Shown: positions 25,916 to 34,222 of the stretch, piece by piece
How the letters are laid out: every line of letters begins with the position of its first letter
How positions within the stretch are numbered: the first letter of the stretch is position 1
Source of the DNA: Nonlabens sp.
GTDB lineage: Bacteria; Bacteroidota; Bacteroidia; Flavobacteriales; Flavobacteriaceae
Assembly (NCBI GenBank): GCA_020630715.1
Contig: JAHDIQ010000008.1
Span: 62,001 to 126,000, forward strand
Reading direction: 5' to 3'
DNA length: 64,000 nucleotides
The notes under the pieces: model-generated
Seen by the model: only the letters and a program-made list of their open reading frames with translations
Databases searched by the model: none
What the model was told of the DNA's origin: nothing
Translations under genes and position numbers: made by a program

Positions 25916-26133
25916 AAAAAATATTAAACGTTAATCTCAAGTTGTGTGTGGTAGAGAAGGCGTTATGGACATGAATTCGGTTCTCGACTTTCGCTCGAAC
26001 TCGAATTACATGTATCTGACTTTATGAGAAACCAGCTTTGATTTGCAGCGCAATGATTGCGCTGTGTCGCGATGGATATTTTTATTACGCTTTCGCGAAA
26101 GCGTAATCAGGACTCACCTGAATGTTATGGTAT
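25916..26133 (-). promoter_or_regulatory. structured pnp leader region
   Basis: Between the rpsO terminator and the pnp start there is an imperfect 17-20-bp stem (25969-26013, arms acatgaattcg-gttc / gaac-tcgaattacatgt), an 8-bp stem with 3-nt loop (26046-26064, cagcgcaa-tga-ttgcgctg) and a perfect palindrome copy (26088-26103). pnp mRNA leaders are known sites of PNPase autocontrol in E. coli; the form here is inferred only. Confidence 0.45.
26088..26103. repeat. CGCTTTCGCGAAAGCG palindrome, perfect copy, intergenic
   Basis: Exact copy; symmetry extends to 24 bp (26084-26107, atta...taat) in the pnp leader. Confidence 0.9.
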
Positions 26134-26158
26134 AAAAAAGGGGACGTAATGTCCCCAA
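26134..26158 (-). terminator. intrinsic terminator after rpsO
   Basis: On the minus strand: ggggac, loop attac, gtcccc, then six T. It lies 4-5 bp after the rpsO stop, so full read-through into pnp must be limited. Confidence 0.85.
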
Positions 26159-26162
26159 TTTA

Positions 26163-26432
26163 TTACTTTCTAATACCTAATTCCTTAATCAACTCACGAT
26201 AAGCAACGATATCTTTCTTCATTTTATAATCAAGAAGGGAACGTCTTTTACCTACCAGTTTAACCAGGCTACGCTCTGTGTTAAAATCGTGACGGTTTTG
26301 CTTAAGGTGTTCTGTTAAGTGGTTGATACGGTAAGTGAATAATGCGATTTGCGCATCTGTGTTACCGGTGTCGTTTGCATCTTTTCCATACTTAGAAAAG
26401 ATCTCTGCTTTTTTTTCTGGGCTCAAATACAT
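26163..26432 (-). CDS. rpsO: 30S ribosomal protein S15
   Basis: 89 residues, standard length. S15 binds the central 16S rRNA three-way junction. Family sequence throughout: MYLSPEKKAEIFSKYG at the start, NDTGNTDAQIALFTYRINHL, KQNRHDFNTERSLVKLVGKRR and the end YRELIKELGIRK. Gene order rpsO-pnp is widely conserved. Preceded by a promoter and a leader stem-loop. Confidence 0.97.
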   Translation of the reverse strand: MYLSPEKKAEIFSKYGKDANDTGNTDAQIALFTYRINHLTEHLKQNRHDFNTERSLVKLVGKRRSLLDYKMKKDIVAYRELIKELGIRK

Positions 26433-26484
26433 GCCAAAATTATTTTAAATAATGAATATTATGTACGTCAGGTGATCTGACAGT

Positions 26485-26520
26485 GCTTAAAAGGTGTTCT
26501 TTTAAGCGGATGCAAATATA
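26485..26520 (-). promoter_or_regulatory. rpsO promoter -7 box and leader stem-loop
   Basis: TATATTTG on the minus strand (26520-26513) fits the -7 consensus; a TTA rather than TTG lies at the -33 distance. Just downstream in the predicted transcript is a 9-bp stem with 5-nt loop (26507-26485, gcttaaaag-aacac-cttttaagc), a candidate for S15 feedback. Confidence 0.5.
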
Positions 26521-26583
26521 GCTTTATTTATTGGTTTTTAAGTTGTTGCTATGCTTAATTTATTTCATTTACTTTTTCCTATC

Positions 26584-26815
26584 AACATGCCAAGTATTCG
26601 TCTTGGCATGTTTTAATTTGTGTTTAGTGTTTAAGACAATGCCAACACCAATAGTTGGCATGTCTAGGAGAATGGAAACGAGTAATCGATATTATCATTT
26701 CAATTTCAAACCTTTCCGTCTTCGGCTTAGACCGAGTCCACCTTTCCTTAACCAAGGAAAGGAGCTTTAAGTCGTAACCACATACTGCAATCTCGGCTAA
26801 GCCGAGAAATGCAGT
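26584..26815. other. gene-free stretch with four strong inverted repeats
   Basis: The ~480 bp between the rpsO promoter and the next gene hold no credible gene. Stem-loops: 26584-26612 (11-bp arms around catgccaag/cttggcatg), 26635-26664 (atgccaac/gttggcat plus gac/gtc), 26741-26762 (cctttcctt/aaggaaagg) and 26784-26815 (outer actgca/tgcagt, inner tctcggc/gccgaga). The first two share TGCCAA/TTGGCA arms. From 26820 to 26958 the sequence is AT-rich and holds nothing recognisable. Confidence 0.6.
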
Positions 26816-26958
26816 CTCTTGTTTAAAAATTAAAAATAATTGGAATAAATTTCATTAAACACCACATTAACAATAGGTTAAAAATATTTTAAAACTGATT
26901 TAAAGAGTTCTTAAGGCCTTGGAAGAAAGCATTTTTTTTTGTTTTGTTTTGAAAAGTT

Positions 26959-26990
26959 TTGCAAGACAATTTAAATAACTGATAACTTTT
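26959..26990 (+). promoter_or_regulatory. promoter of the Cys-rich lipoprotein gene
   Basis: TTG (26959-26961, in TTGCAAGA), 21-nt spacer, TAACTTTT (26983-26990, one change from consensus). A T-rich tract lies just upstream (26930-26950). The TTGCAAGA element recurs before the second copy at 47588. Confidence 0.5.
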
Positions 26991-27003
26991 AAAAATTTAT
27001 GAA

Positions 27004-27600
27004 ATGAAAAAGTATTTTAGGTTTTTACCGTTTTTATTATTGAGTTTTTGTGTAGTATTGAATTCTTGTAGTGAGGAAAACATGAATGAAGAATACGTAG
27101 CGGATGATAAATTAGAGATTGTCAGCAAAAACAACACTTTCCAGTATGTCTATAAGTCCGAGACCATAAGCACATTCGATTTGGGTAATGAAAAAGGTAT
27201 TGCTACACCTGAAAACGCAAAAGAAGATTTATTACACGTGTCCTTTCATACTGATCTTTATTTGCCTCAACAAAATAATTTTGATTTAGAAAATTATTTG
27301 TTCGAAAATGTTGAGGAAGTCAATGGAGTTTTAGAAATATATGATAATAATGTCCTTATTAGAACAGATATTATACAATCAGGTGTGGTGGTAGAGTCTG
27401 ATTGCGAAAATCCTCATGATAGGCATTGTGATGATGACTACCCAGGGATGGATGAATGTTCTTACGAAGGTTTAAGACAGTGCGTTCGTCATAACCTTTT
27501 TGAGGCATCAGTTGTCTCAAGATTGATTTGTTCCTTCGGTTTTTATGCTTGCGCTGCCGAAGAATTAGCCACTTGTATTGAAACAAATTGTGTAAATTAA
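27004..27600 (+). CDS. lipoprotein with cysteine-rich C-terminus (copy A)
   Basis: 198 residues. Lipoprotein signal MKKYFRFLPFLLLSFCVVLNSC, then ~115 acidic residues without recognised domain, then a C-terminal ~50 residues with cysteines spaced C-x7-C-x15-C-x6-C-x7-C-x4-C and two residues to the end; two more cysteines lie just before. The second locus at 47.6 kb has the same length, signal sequence and six-Cys ending. Such a hydrophobic, disulfide-ready end on an exported precursor looks like a secreted peptide (HalC8-like bacteriocins are a loose comparison, not an assignment). A small membrane-protein gene follows 4 bp later. A two-codon ORF (26999) overlaps its start. Confidence 0.7.
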   Translation: MKKYFRFLPFLLLSFCVVLNSCSEENMNEEYVADDKLEIVSKNNTFQYVYKSETISTFDLGNEKGIATPENAKEDLLHVSFHTDLYLPQQNNFDLENYLFENVEEVNGVLEIYDNNVLIRTDIIQSGVVVESDCENPHDRHCDDDYPGMDECSYEGLRQCVRHNLFEASVVSRLICSFGFYACAAEELATCIETNCVN

Positions 27601-27604
27601 AATT

Positions 27605-27898
27605 ATGAAATATATAATTGAACCGTTCAAACAAATTTTGAACACTACTGGAAAAGCCAACAAAAAAGAATTTTTTATTTTCTTTTTTTTTACGATTCTC
27701 GTGGCCGTTGTTCTTGGTTTTTTTAAAAAACCTTTAGGTATCCCAGAAAGTGTTAGTCTTCTAGTGAGATTAATATTTTTAGTACCCTTAATAACTTTAG
27801 GCTTCCGTCGACTGAATGAGGCAGGTATTCTTAAGTGGTTATTTTTAATTCCAATAATCAATGTTTTTATAGCACTTTCTCCTGCAAAAAAGACATAG
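27605..27898 (+). CDS. small DUF805-like membrane protein
   Basis: 97 residues with two to three hydrophobic helices (about 24-40, 50-66, 76-92) and a GFRRLNEAGILKW segment like the RRLhD.G..gW signature of DUF805 proteins. It begins 4 bp after the Cys-rich lipoprotein gene and is followed by a strong terminator, so the two form a two-gene unit. Small multi-helix proteins next to exported peptides are often immunity proteins; this is inference from placement. Confidence 0.7.
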   Translation: MKYIIEPFKQILNTTGKANKKEFFIFFFFTILVAVVLGFFKKPLGIPESVSLLVRLIFLVPLITLGFRRLNEAGILKWLFLIPIINVFIALSPAKKT

Positions 27899-27936
27899 TA
27901 TTCTATTTATATTATATATGCTTTGTTTAAATATTC

Positions 27937-27973
27937 AAAAAACTGCTGTTAGTAATGCTAACAGTAGTTTTTT
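27937..27973 (+). terminator. intrinsic terminator of the two-gene unit
   Basis: 16-bp stem (aaaaaactgctgttag / ctaacagtagtttttt, one G-T pair), 5-nt loop, ending in a T run. The 170 bp beyond it, up to accD, show no gene; a 26-codon open stretch on the minus strand is too short to call. Confidence 0.85.
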
Positions 27974-28145
27974 AGAATAGAGGAGTTCGCAGTTTTATCT
28001 AGTCTTCTACGAGGTATGTGTTAATGCTTATATCGAATTTGTTGAGAATTCTTACAACCGCTAGTTCTTTTTTATTGCATATTTAATTGATATATAAATG
28101 TGTCTGATACCATGTCTTTGTTATTTGTATGTACTGTTGTGATGT

Positions 28146-29009
28146 TTAAGATAAAATTCCAACCTCACGATTGAGAATCAAATTCAAATACAAATTCACT
28201 TTTTCTTTTAGTTCGTGTCTAGGGACGATAAAGTCTAGAAAGCCTTTTTCTAATAAGAACTCTGCAGTCTGGAATCCTTCTGGTAATTCTTTACCAGTCG
28301 TATCGCGTACCACTCGCGGTCCTGCAAAAGCAATCAGCGCACCTGGTTCACCAATGTTGATGTCACCTAGCATAGCAAATGATGCAGTCGTTCCACCAGT
28401 TGTAGGGTCTGTACAAAGTGATATATAAGGAATTCCAGCTTCTGATAGTTGGGCCAGTTTTGCACTCGTTTTTGCTAGTTGCATTAAAGACAATGCTGCT
28501 TCCATCATACGTGCGCCACCAGATTTTGAGATGATCATAAATGGAATGTTGTGTTTTAAAGAATGGTCTGCCGCACGAGCAATTTTCTCTCCTACCACAC
28601 TTCCCATAGATCCACCTATAAAAGCAAAATCCATACAAGCTACTACTAGATCATGTCCGCCAGACTTACCTACTACCGTGCGTACAGCATCTTTAAGACC
28701 AGACTTTTCTTTTGCCGCTTTTAGACGATCTGCATATTTCTTTGAATCTTCAAATTTCAATGGATCCTTTGAAGTCATGTTAGGATTTAACTCCTTATAC
28801 TTATTATCGTCAAAAAGGATCTCAAAGTATTCTTTACTACCTATACGCACGTGATATCCATCTTCCGGACTTACGTAGAAGTTGTTTTTCAATTGCTCTG
28901 AATCGACAACCTTACCAGTAGGCGATTTGTACCATAAACCTTTAGGTGTGTCTTTCTTTGCCTCTGTAGGCGTGGTGATTCCTTTTTTATCTCTTTTAAA
29001 CCAAGTCAT
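28146..29009 (-). CDS. accD: acetyl-CoA carboxylase carboxyltransferase subunit beta
   Basis: 287 residues. AccD with AccA transfers the carboxyl group from biotin to acetyl-CoA in fatty-acid synthesis. The crotonase-like core is intact ([48 protein letters not shown]). The N-terminal zinc ribbon, usually C-P-x-C...C-P-x-C, has lost its four cysteines: the region reads [11 protein letters not shown] and [13 protein letters not shown]. So the fold seems kept without metal. No SD-type site; an AT-rich 88-bp gap separates it from fbaA upstream, so the two may be co-transcribed. Confidence 0.95.
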   Translation of the reverse strand: MTWFKRDKKGITTPTEAKKDTPKGLWYKSPTGKVVDSEQLKNNFYVSPEDGYHVRIGSKEYFEILFDDNKYKELNPNMTSKDPLKFEDSKKYADRLKAAKEKSGLKDAVRTVVGKSGGHDLVVACMDFAFIGGSMGSVVGEKIARAADHSLKHNIPFMIISKSGGARMMEAALSLMQLAKTSAKLAQLSEAGIPYISLCTDPTTGGTTASFAMLGDINIGEPGALIAFAGPRVVRDTTGKELPEGFQTAEFLLEKGFLDFIVPRHELKEKVNLYLNLILNREVGILS

Positions 29010-29097
29010 ATTGTCTAGTTAACTGTTATTAGTGAACTTATAATAATTGAGCCGTTGTTTTTTTGCTGTTTTAAACTTAAACTTAAGTTTAAACTTA

Positions 29098-30165
29098 TTA
29101 AAGCGTATTCACATTATTTAAGTCTTCAAAGGCTTTTTGTAAACGCGCTTTAAAGCTTTCTTCTCCTATACGTAACCATTTACGTGGATCGTAATATTTC
29201 TTATTAGGTGAATCTGCTCCTGTAGGATTTCCTATTTGCGAAAGTAGAAAATCATTATTAGTATCCATATAACCTTTAATACCAGTGGCAAATGCCCATT
29301 GTAAATCTGTATCAATGTTCATTTTTACTACTCCATAACCTATAGATTCTCTAATTTCTTCTAGAGTAGATCCAGAACCACCATGAAATACAAAATCTAT
29401 GTGGTTATGTTCTACACCATATTTTTGAGTAATGTATTCCTGTGAATTTTTCAGGATTTTAGGAGTAAGCTTTACATTTCCTGGCTTATAAACACCGTGA
29501 ACATTCCCAAAAGCTGCTGCAATCGTAAAACGATCACTTACTTTCTTAAGTTCCTCATAGGCATAAGCAACTTCTTCTGGTTGTGTATATAATTTTGATT
29601 CATCTACATCGCTATTATCTACACCATCTTCCTCACCACCAGTGATTCCTAGTTCTATTTCTAGGGTCATGTCCATTTTGGACATACGCTCTAGGTATCT
29701 TTTACAAATTTCTATGTTTTCCTCTAGCGGTTCTTCACTTAGGTCAATCATGTGTGAAGAGTATAAAGGTGTTCCGCTTTCGCGAAAGCGTAATTCACTA
29801 GCATCTAGTAATCCATCGATCCATGGAAGTAATTTTTTAGCACAATGGTCTGTGTGAAGAATCACCGTTGCACCATAAGCTTCTGCCATTTGGTGAACGT
29901 GATGTGCACCAGCAATACCACCTAAAATAGCACCGCGCTGTCCTTCATTTCCTAATCCTTTTCCCGCATTAAATTGCGCACCACCATTTGAAAACTGAAT
30001 AATTACTGGAGCGTTTAAAGCAGCGGCAGTTTCCATGACAGCATTCATACTATTACTACCTATAACGTTTACCGCTGGTAACGCATAGCCATTAGCTTTT
30101 GCATGATTAAAAATTTCTTGAACTTGGTTCCCAGTAGCTACACCAGGTTTTATATTGTGACTCAT
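29098..30165 (-). CDS. fbaA: fructose-bisphosphate aldolase, class II
   Basis: 355 residues, very close to E. coli FbaA. It cleaves fructose 1,6-bisphosphate to DHAP and glyceraldehyde 3-phosphate. Zinc ligands lie in LHTDHCAKKLLPW, the ELGITGGEEDGVDN loop and the two histidines of FGNVHGVYKPG and FVFHGGSGS; YGVVKMNIDTDLQWA is the substrate-phosphate region. A perfect palindrome lies at 29775, read RFRES in place of HFAAT in the E. coli sequence as I remember it, without a length change. A -7 box is seen 20 bp upstream of the start. Confidence 0.97.
   Translation of the reverse strand: MSHNIKPGVATGNQVQEIFNHAKANGYALPAVNVIGSNSMNAVMETAAALNAPVIIQFSNGGAQFNAGKGLGNEGQRGAILGGIAGAHHVHQMAEAYGATVILHTDHCAKKLLPWIDGLLDASELRFRESGTPLYSSHMIDLSEEPLEENIEICKRYLERMSKMDMTLEIELGITGGEEDGVDNSDVDESKLYTQPEEVAYAYEELKKVSDRFTIAAAFGNVHGVYKPGNVKLTPKILKNSQEYITQKYGVEHNHIDFVFHGGSGSTLEEIRESIGYGVVKMNIDTDLQWAFATGIKGYMDTNNDFLLSQIGNPTGADSPNKKYYDPRKWLRIGEESFKARLQKAFEDLNNVNTL
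29775..29790. repeat. CGCTTTCGCGAAAGCG palindrome, perfect copy
   Basis: Exact copy in fbaA, read (minus strand) R-F-R-E-S on a surface-type helix between the zinc-site segment and SSHMIDLSEE. Confidence 0.9.
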
Positions 30166-30184
30166 AGTTTCTTAAATTGAGCTA

Positions 30185-30192
30185 CAAAAGTA
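30185..30192 (-). promoter_or_regulatory. -7 box of fbaA
   Basis: TACTTTTG on the minus strand, 19 bp upstream of the fbaA ATG; no TTG at the usual distance. Confidence 0.4.
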
Positions 30193-30208
30193 AGTAAAAA
30201 ACGCGTGC

Positions 30209-32764
30209 TTAAAATGGGTAGTTGATTCCTACATTAAGGACTGCTCTAGATGGTGATATTTCTTTAAACCAGCGTCTTCCTTCTGGTAAAGCAGGATTGT
30301 AGGTTTTAAAACCAGCGTCCAGTCTAATCACAAAATAATCAAAGTCATATCGCACACCAAAGCCAGTTCCTACTGCAATGGCACCTAAATCTTCCAGTGA
30401 TTGAAACTGTGCATCTGGATCATCTTCATTATCCAGCACATTCCAGATATTTCCGGCGTCCACAAATAAGGCTCCTTTAAAAGCTCCTGCTAGCGTAAAA
30501 CGGTATTCACCGTTAAGCGCGATTTTCATATTTGCTTCATTAAAATCATTGATACCACCAGTTCTACCAGGTCCTAATTCGTAGGCTTGCCAGGCGCGAT
30601 TGTCATTAGGTCCACCTGCAAAAAAAGATCTAATAAAAGGAATGTTGTTTGAATTTCCGTAAGGAATAGCAATACCACCAAACGCTCTTATCGCAAATAC
30701 GTCATCACTAAAAAGTTGCCAGTGTTTTATGTAATCGACTTCTGTTTTTACGTATTGTGAGAACTCTACACCAAAGGCTTCTCTATTACCATTTTCATTT
30801 TCTGGAGAACCTACTAGATTGGTAATTCCCGCAAGTACATTTCCTGCAGATTCTAGTCGAATACTCATTGATGAGTAGTCGTCATCATAAATCCCTTTTT
30901 GGGTATTACGTGCCCAGTTATAACTGGTAGAAATGATAAGATTGTTTTGTGTTAAACGGTCTCTACGTTCTTCTATATTTCGAACTGTTTCTAACTGACT
31001 ATCTACCGTGGCAATGGTTCCATTTAAAACATCATTAGTAAAGCGTCTTGTTCCTTCTGGAATACTTAAATCACCATTATCATTTAAATAAATAGGATTG
31101 TTGATTCCTAATTCTTCTGCAACTGCATTAAGTCCTCTATAGGTATTTGAATAAACGTTGAAGAAATCTGCTGGATCCTGATTGTTTACAAACTGTACAT
31201 CTATGAGATCTAGTTTTACAGAGTTTGTAGCCGTAGGTCGCCATCCATAGCTTAAACTACTATTTAAACTGGTCTTGTCTAGTCCTATATTAGTCTGGCT
31301 AAAATAACCTGCAGCTATTTTAGTGTTAGGTGACATATACTTAGGAATATATCGATCTGTATCAAATGGCAGAAATAGTCTAGGAAGATTTAATCGTGCA
31401 TCTGCACCAAATTCTTGTAGGTCAAAAAACCTAGAATCACCAGTAGCCGTATTTGAGCTCGCACCTATACTTCCTCTAAAGTTAATATCTAATAACTCAC
31501 TACCACGAAATAGATTTCTGATTAACAAAGAAGTGTTCACTCCTATACCTAAGGCCTGGATATTGCTATGAGTGGTTTCTGTACCATACTGCAGTTGAAA
31601 ACGTTTTTGTGAAGATAGGAGAACATTTGCAATTAAGGCTTGTCCAGTAGTATCTGCCGGATCTTCTATGTATCTAATTGTAGGATAAACAAAGCTTTTT
31701 AATTCGGTCAGACGCTTGTAAGATCGATCTCTATCTAGATCACGATACATATCGCCCTCATGAAAAAACATAGCGTCTGTAAGTACCTCATCTTTATACT
31801 TGCGCTTACCATATCTTATAATATTGTAACCATCATAATTAGTGGTATCAGGAACTATAAATTCATCTAGGGCATTTTGATAATCTGGCAGGATGTTTAC
31901 TTTGCTTATATGGTGCTTTAAGAACGGTTTTTCTATTATAGAGTCTGCTACTTTTATTTCTCTATTTTTAATAAGCAACCTGATGTTTGCTTTATTATTA
32001 GTTTTTACGGTATCGCCTTCAAATTGAATATACTCTTTACCCATGTAGTACAGACCGTTATTACGGAATTCCTTATTAAGTCTTTCACGTTCTAAATTAA
32101 AGTTACTAGTGTTATACTGTTCACCGCTGGTAACATAGCCGTTTCTTTTTATTTTTTGGTAAATCGTATCTACAGCAGGCGATTCAATTTTTGCAATTAA
32201 ACTATCTATGATATAAGGATCATTCTTAGTAACGTAATATGTAATAGCTGCACGTTGTTTTTTAGAACGATCTTCAATTTTGTGATCTACTGATACGTTA
32301 AACCATCCTTTGTTCCAATAATATGATTTTAAGCGTTCCTTTGAAATCGTAATTTTTTCATTTGTAATAATCGAAGGAGCTTCACCAGTATTGCGCAACC
32401 ATTGATTAAACTTTATCAATGATTCACCTAAGCGCATGTGTTGTTTTTCTGATAGAAAGTTATTTCTACGCTTAGTTTGTTCTGGGTTTTCTTGTAGGTG
32501 CTTAAGAAAAATAGAATCTCTATTAGGTCTAGCCAGATTATATACATGTAATCCTAATGGAATACTTAATATCCGTTTATTAGGTTGAAAAACAAGATTG
32601 TTTTCTACGATACCACTTTCTGGCGCAATACTATCCACCACCACATTAGTTTTTACAAGTAACTTTTGATCAGAAGGAACTCTTTTAACTGCATTACATG
32701 AAACCAGTATTATGGTAAGCCATATAAATAAAGCTATTTTTGCATGTAAAGTGTTGTTCTTCAT
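30209..32764 (-). CDS. tamL: TamL-type BamA/TamA-family outer-membrane lipoprotein
   Basis: 851 residues. A lipoprotein signal (IILVSC, Cys23) leads into POTRA-like segments (WFNVSVDHKIEDRS, FRNNGLYYMGKEYI) and a C-terminal beta-barrel of the Omp85 superfamily (from about residue 400) that ends SPSRAVLNVGINYPF with the terminal aromatic. Lipidated TamA homologues of this kind are called TamL in Bacteroidota and act with TamB in envelope assembly. tamB is not in the window. Start codons of this gene and the divergent RNA methyltransferase are only 23 bp apart. Confidence 0.85.
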   Translation of the reverse strand: MKNNTLHAKIALFIWLTIILVSCNAVKRVPSDQKLLVKTNVVVDSIAPESGIVENNLVFQPNKRILSIPLGLHVYNLARPNRDSIFLKHLQENPEQTKRRNNFLSEKQHMRLGESLIKFNQWLRNTGEAPSIITNEKITISKERLKSYYWNKGWFNVSVDHKIEDRSKKQRAAITYYVTKNDPYIIDSLIAKIESPAVDTIYQKIKRNGYVTSGEQYNTSNFNLERERLNKEFRNNGLYYMGKEYIQFEGDTVKTNNKANIRLLIKNREIKVADSIIEKPFLKHHISKVNILPDYQNALDEFIVPDTTNYDGYNIIRYGKRKYKDEVLTDAMFFHEGDMYRDLDRDRSYKRLTELKSFVYPTIRYIEDPADTTGQALIANVLLSSQKRFQLQYGTETTHSNIQALGIGVNTSLLIRNLFRGSELLDINFRGSIGASSNTATGDSRFFDLQEFGADARLNLPRLFLPFDTDRYIPKYMSPNTKIAAGYFSQTNIGLDKTSLNSSLSYGWRPTATNSVKLDLIDVQFVNNQDPADFFNVYSNTYRGLNAVAEELGINNPIYLNDNGDLSIPEGTRRFTNDVLNGTIATVDSQLETVRNIEERRDRLTQNNLIISTSYNWARNTQKGIYDDDYSSMSIRLESAGNVLAGITNLVGSPENENGNREAFGVEFSQYVKTEVDYIKHWQLFSDDVFAIRAFGGIAIPYGNSNNIPFIRSFFAGGPNDNRAWQAYELGPGRTGGINDFNEANMKIALNGEYRFTLAGAFKGALFVDAGNIWNVLDNEDDPDAQFQSLEDLGAIAVGTGFGVRYDFDYFVIRLDAGFKTYNPALPEGRRWFKEISPSRAVLNVGINYPF

Positions 32765-32774
32765 AAGTGGAGCT

Positions 32775-32782
32775 CAAAAATA
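32775..32782 (-). promoter_or_regulatory. -7 box of tamL
   Basis: TATTTTTG on the minus strand fits TAnnTTTG, 11 bp before the tamL ATG, so the 5' leader would be very short. It lies within the short gap shared with the methyltransferase start; a CAA for -33 is at a poor distance. Confidence 0.4.
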
Positions 32783-32787
32783 CGTAT

Positions 32788-33519
32788 ATGGTTACAAAAA
32801 GTAGATTAAAACTAATCAAAAGCCTTTCTAGAAAAAAGAATCGTGAGCAACATCAACTTTTTGTAGTAGAAGGATATAAATCTATTCAAGAATTAACCCA
32901 AACTAACCTAGAGCTAGAACAAATTTTAGTTAAAGATGGTAACCATCATCTAGATCATTTAAATGTAGAGCTTATTTCTAAAAAAGAAATGGATCAAATT
33001 TCTATGATGAAAACAGCACCAGGTTATCTAGCTGTTTTTAAAATCCCAGAAGAACTTGATTTACCTAATGACGAATTAGTCGTTGCGTTAGATGATATTA
33101 AAGATCCAGGAAACTTAGGAACCATCATCAGAATGTGTGACTGGTTCAATGTGCGTCATATTATCTGTTCTCTAGAAACTGTAGATGTCTATAATCCTAA
33201 ATGTGTACAAGCTTCTATGGCATCCTTAGGTAGAGTAAGTATCCATTATATAGATTTGAAAGAGTACTTAAAAAAACAGAAGTTACCGCTTTACGCCACG
33301 GCGATGAATGCACCTAGTGTTTATAAAACAACCTTACCTAAAAACGGAATCCTACTTATGGGAAATGAATCTGCAGGTGTTTCTCCAGAATTACTACAAA
33401 TGGGTAATACTATAAGTATTCCTAGTTACGGAGCGTTTAGTACAACAGAAAGCCTGAATGTTGCTACTGCAACGTCGATTTTATTAGCAGAGTGGAGAAG
33501 ATCTACTATTGAAAAGTAA
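32788..33519 (+). CDS. TrmH/SpoU-family RNA 2'-O-methyltransferase
   Basis: 243 residues from ATG 32788 (a GTG at 32767 would overlap the tamL promoter). An N-terminal substrate-binding domain (SRKKNREQHQLFVVEGYKSI) precedes the SPOUT knot: VALDDIKDPGNLGTIIRMCDWF (motif 1), LLMGNESAGVSPELL (motif 2) and YGAFSTTESLNVATATSILL (motif 3, SAM site). Methylates rRNA or tRNA ribose; RlmB versus TrmH specificity cannot be decided. Divergent from tamL, and its end overlaps porT by 14 bp. Confidence 0.88.
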   Translation: MVTKSRLKLIKSLSRKKNREQHQLFVVEGYKSIQELTQTNLELEQILVKDGNHHLDHLNVELISKKEMDQISMMKTAPGYLAVFKIPEELDLPNDELVVALDDIKDPGNLGTIIRMCDWFNVRHIICSLETVDVYNPKCVQASMASLGRVSIHYIDLKEYLKKQKLPLYATAMNAPSVYKTTLPKNGILLMGNESAGVSPELLQMGNTISIPSYGAFSTTESLNVATATSILLAEWRRSTIEK

Positions 33520-34219
33520 AGTTTAAGAAAATTCCTCTAGTTTGCATACTGGCAACATTACCGGTGTAAGGACTGGAAGGATCTGCATCACGGATTAGCT
33601 CATCATTAATCGCAAATACACCTCTAATTGAAGGCGTAAACTTGAAGAAGAATAAGTAGAAATCAATTCCTATTCCTATCTCGTAATTAAACAAATTAGT
33701 ACGCTGTCTGAATTGTCCTGTGCTATTATCATTAGGATTCTCCTCATTACTGGATAAGTTATGAGACCATGAGGCGCCACCTACAATAAATGGCTTCCAG
33801 TTATTTAAACGTTTTGTAGAAAATTTCACTAGTAGTGGAACGTTGATATACGTTGAAGTTACTTCACGTTCAAAATCATTAGGCATCGTAAATGATGGAT
33901 CATTAAAAGTTAAATTACGCGTCACAAAACTAATTCCCGGTTCTAAGCGTAGATTAATATATTCATGAAGCTTTACATCACCTACTAGTCCTACATTAAA
34001 ACCTATTGAGGTTTCTGTGAGGATATCATCTGTTACTTCATTGTAGTCAAATTTATAATCGTACGAATTAAGACCTAAATAATAACCCCATGTATATCGT
34101 TTATCGTCAATTTGACCTAAGCCACCAGTGGCATCATTAGATATTTTTTCTTTTACCCGTTGTCCTTGTACAACAGAAAAAGTTAATAGCATGGTTAAGA
34201 GTAGTACTACTGTTCTCAT
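33506..34219 (-). CDS. porT: PorT-family outer-membrane beta-barrel, type IX secretion
   Basis: 237 residues: a signal peptide ending SVVQGQ, then an eight-stranded-barrel-like sequence (WGYYLGLNSYDYKF..., GFNVGLVGDVKLHEYINLRLEPGISF) ending in GIFLNFTFQ with a terminal aromatic. PorT (SprT) is required for the type IX secretion system of gliding and cargo-secreting Bacteroidota. It is 3 bp downstream of ubiE, the usual flavobacterial neighbour, and convergent with the RNA methyltransferase. Confidence 0.85.
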   Translation of the reverse strand: MRTVVLLLTMLLTFSVVQGQRVKEKISNDATGGLGQIDDKRYTWGYYLGLNSYDYKFDYNEVTDDILTETSIGFNVGLVGDVKLHEYINLRLEPGISFVTRNLTFNDPSFTMPNDFEREVTSTYINVPLLVKFSTKRLNNWKPFIVGGASWSHNLSSNEENPNDNSTGQFRQRTNLFNYEIGIGIDFYLFFFKFTPSIRGVFAINDELIRDADPSSPYTGNVASMQTRGIFLNFTFQ

Positions 34220-34222
34220 TTC

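Noticed and set aside
26531-26770. 79-codon + strand frame in the stem-loop region
   Set aside because: It covers three inverted repeats, has no family resemblance, and the base composition follows the noncoding flanks.
27974-28145. 26-codon minus-strand frame (NKKELAVVRILNKFDIS...) as a regulator remnant
   Set aside because: It is too short, has stops on both sides and no recognisable family.
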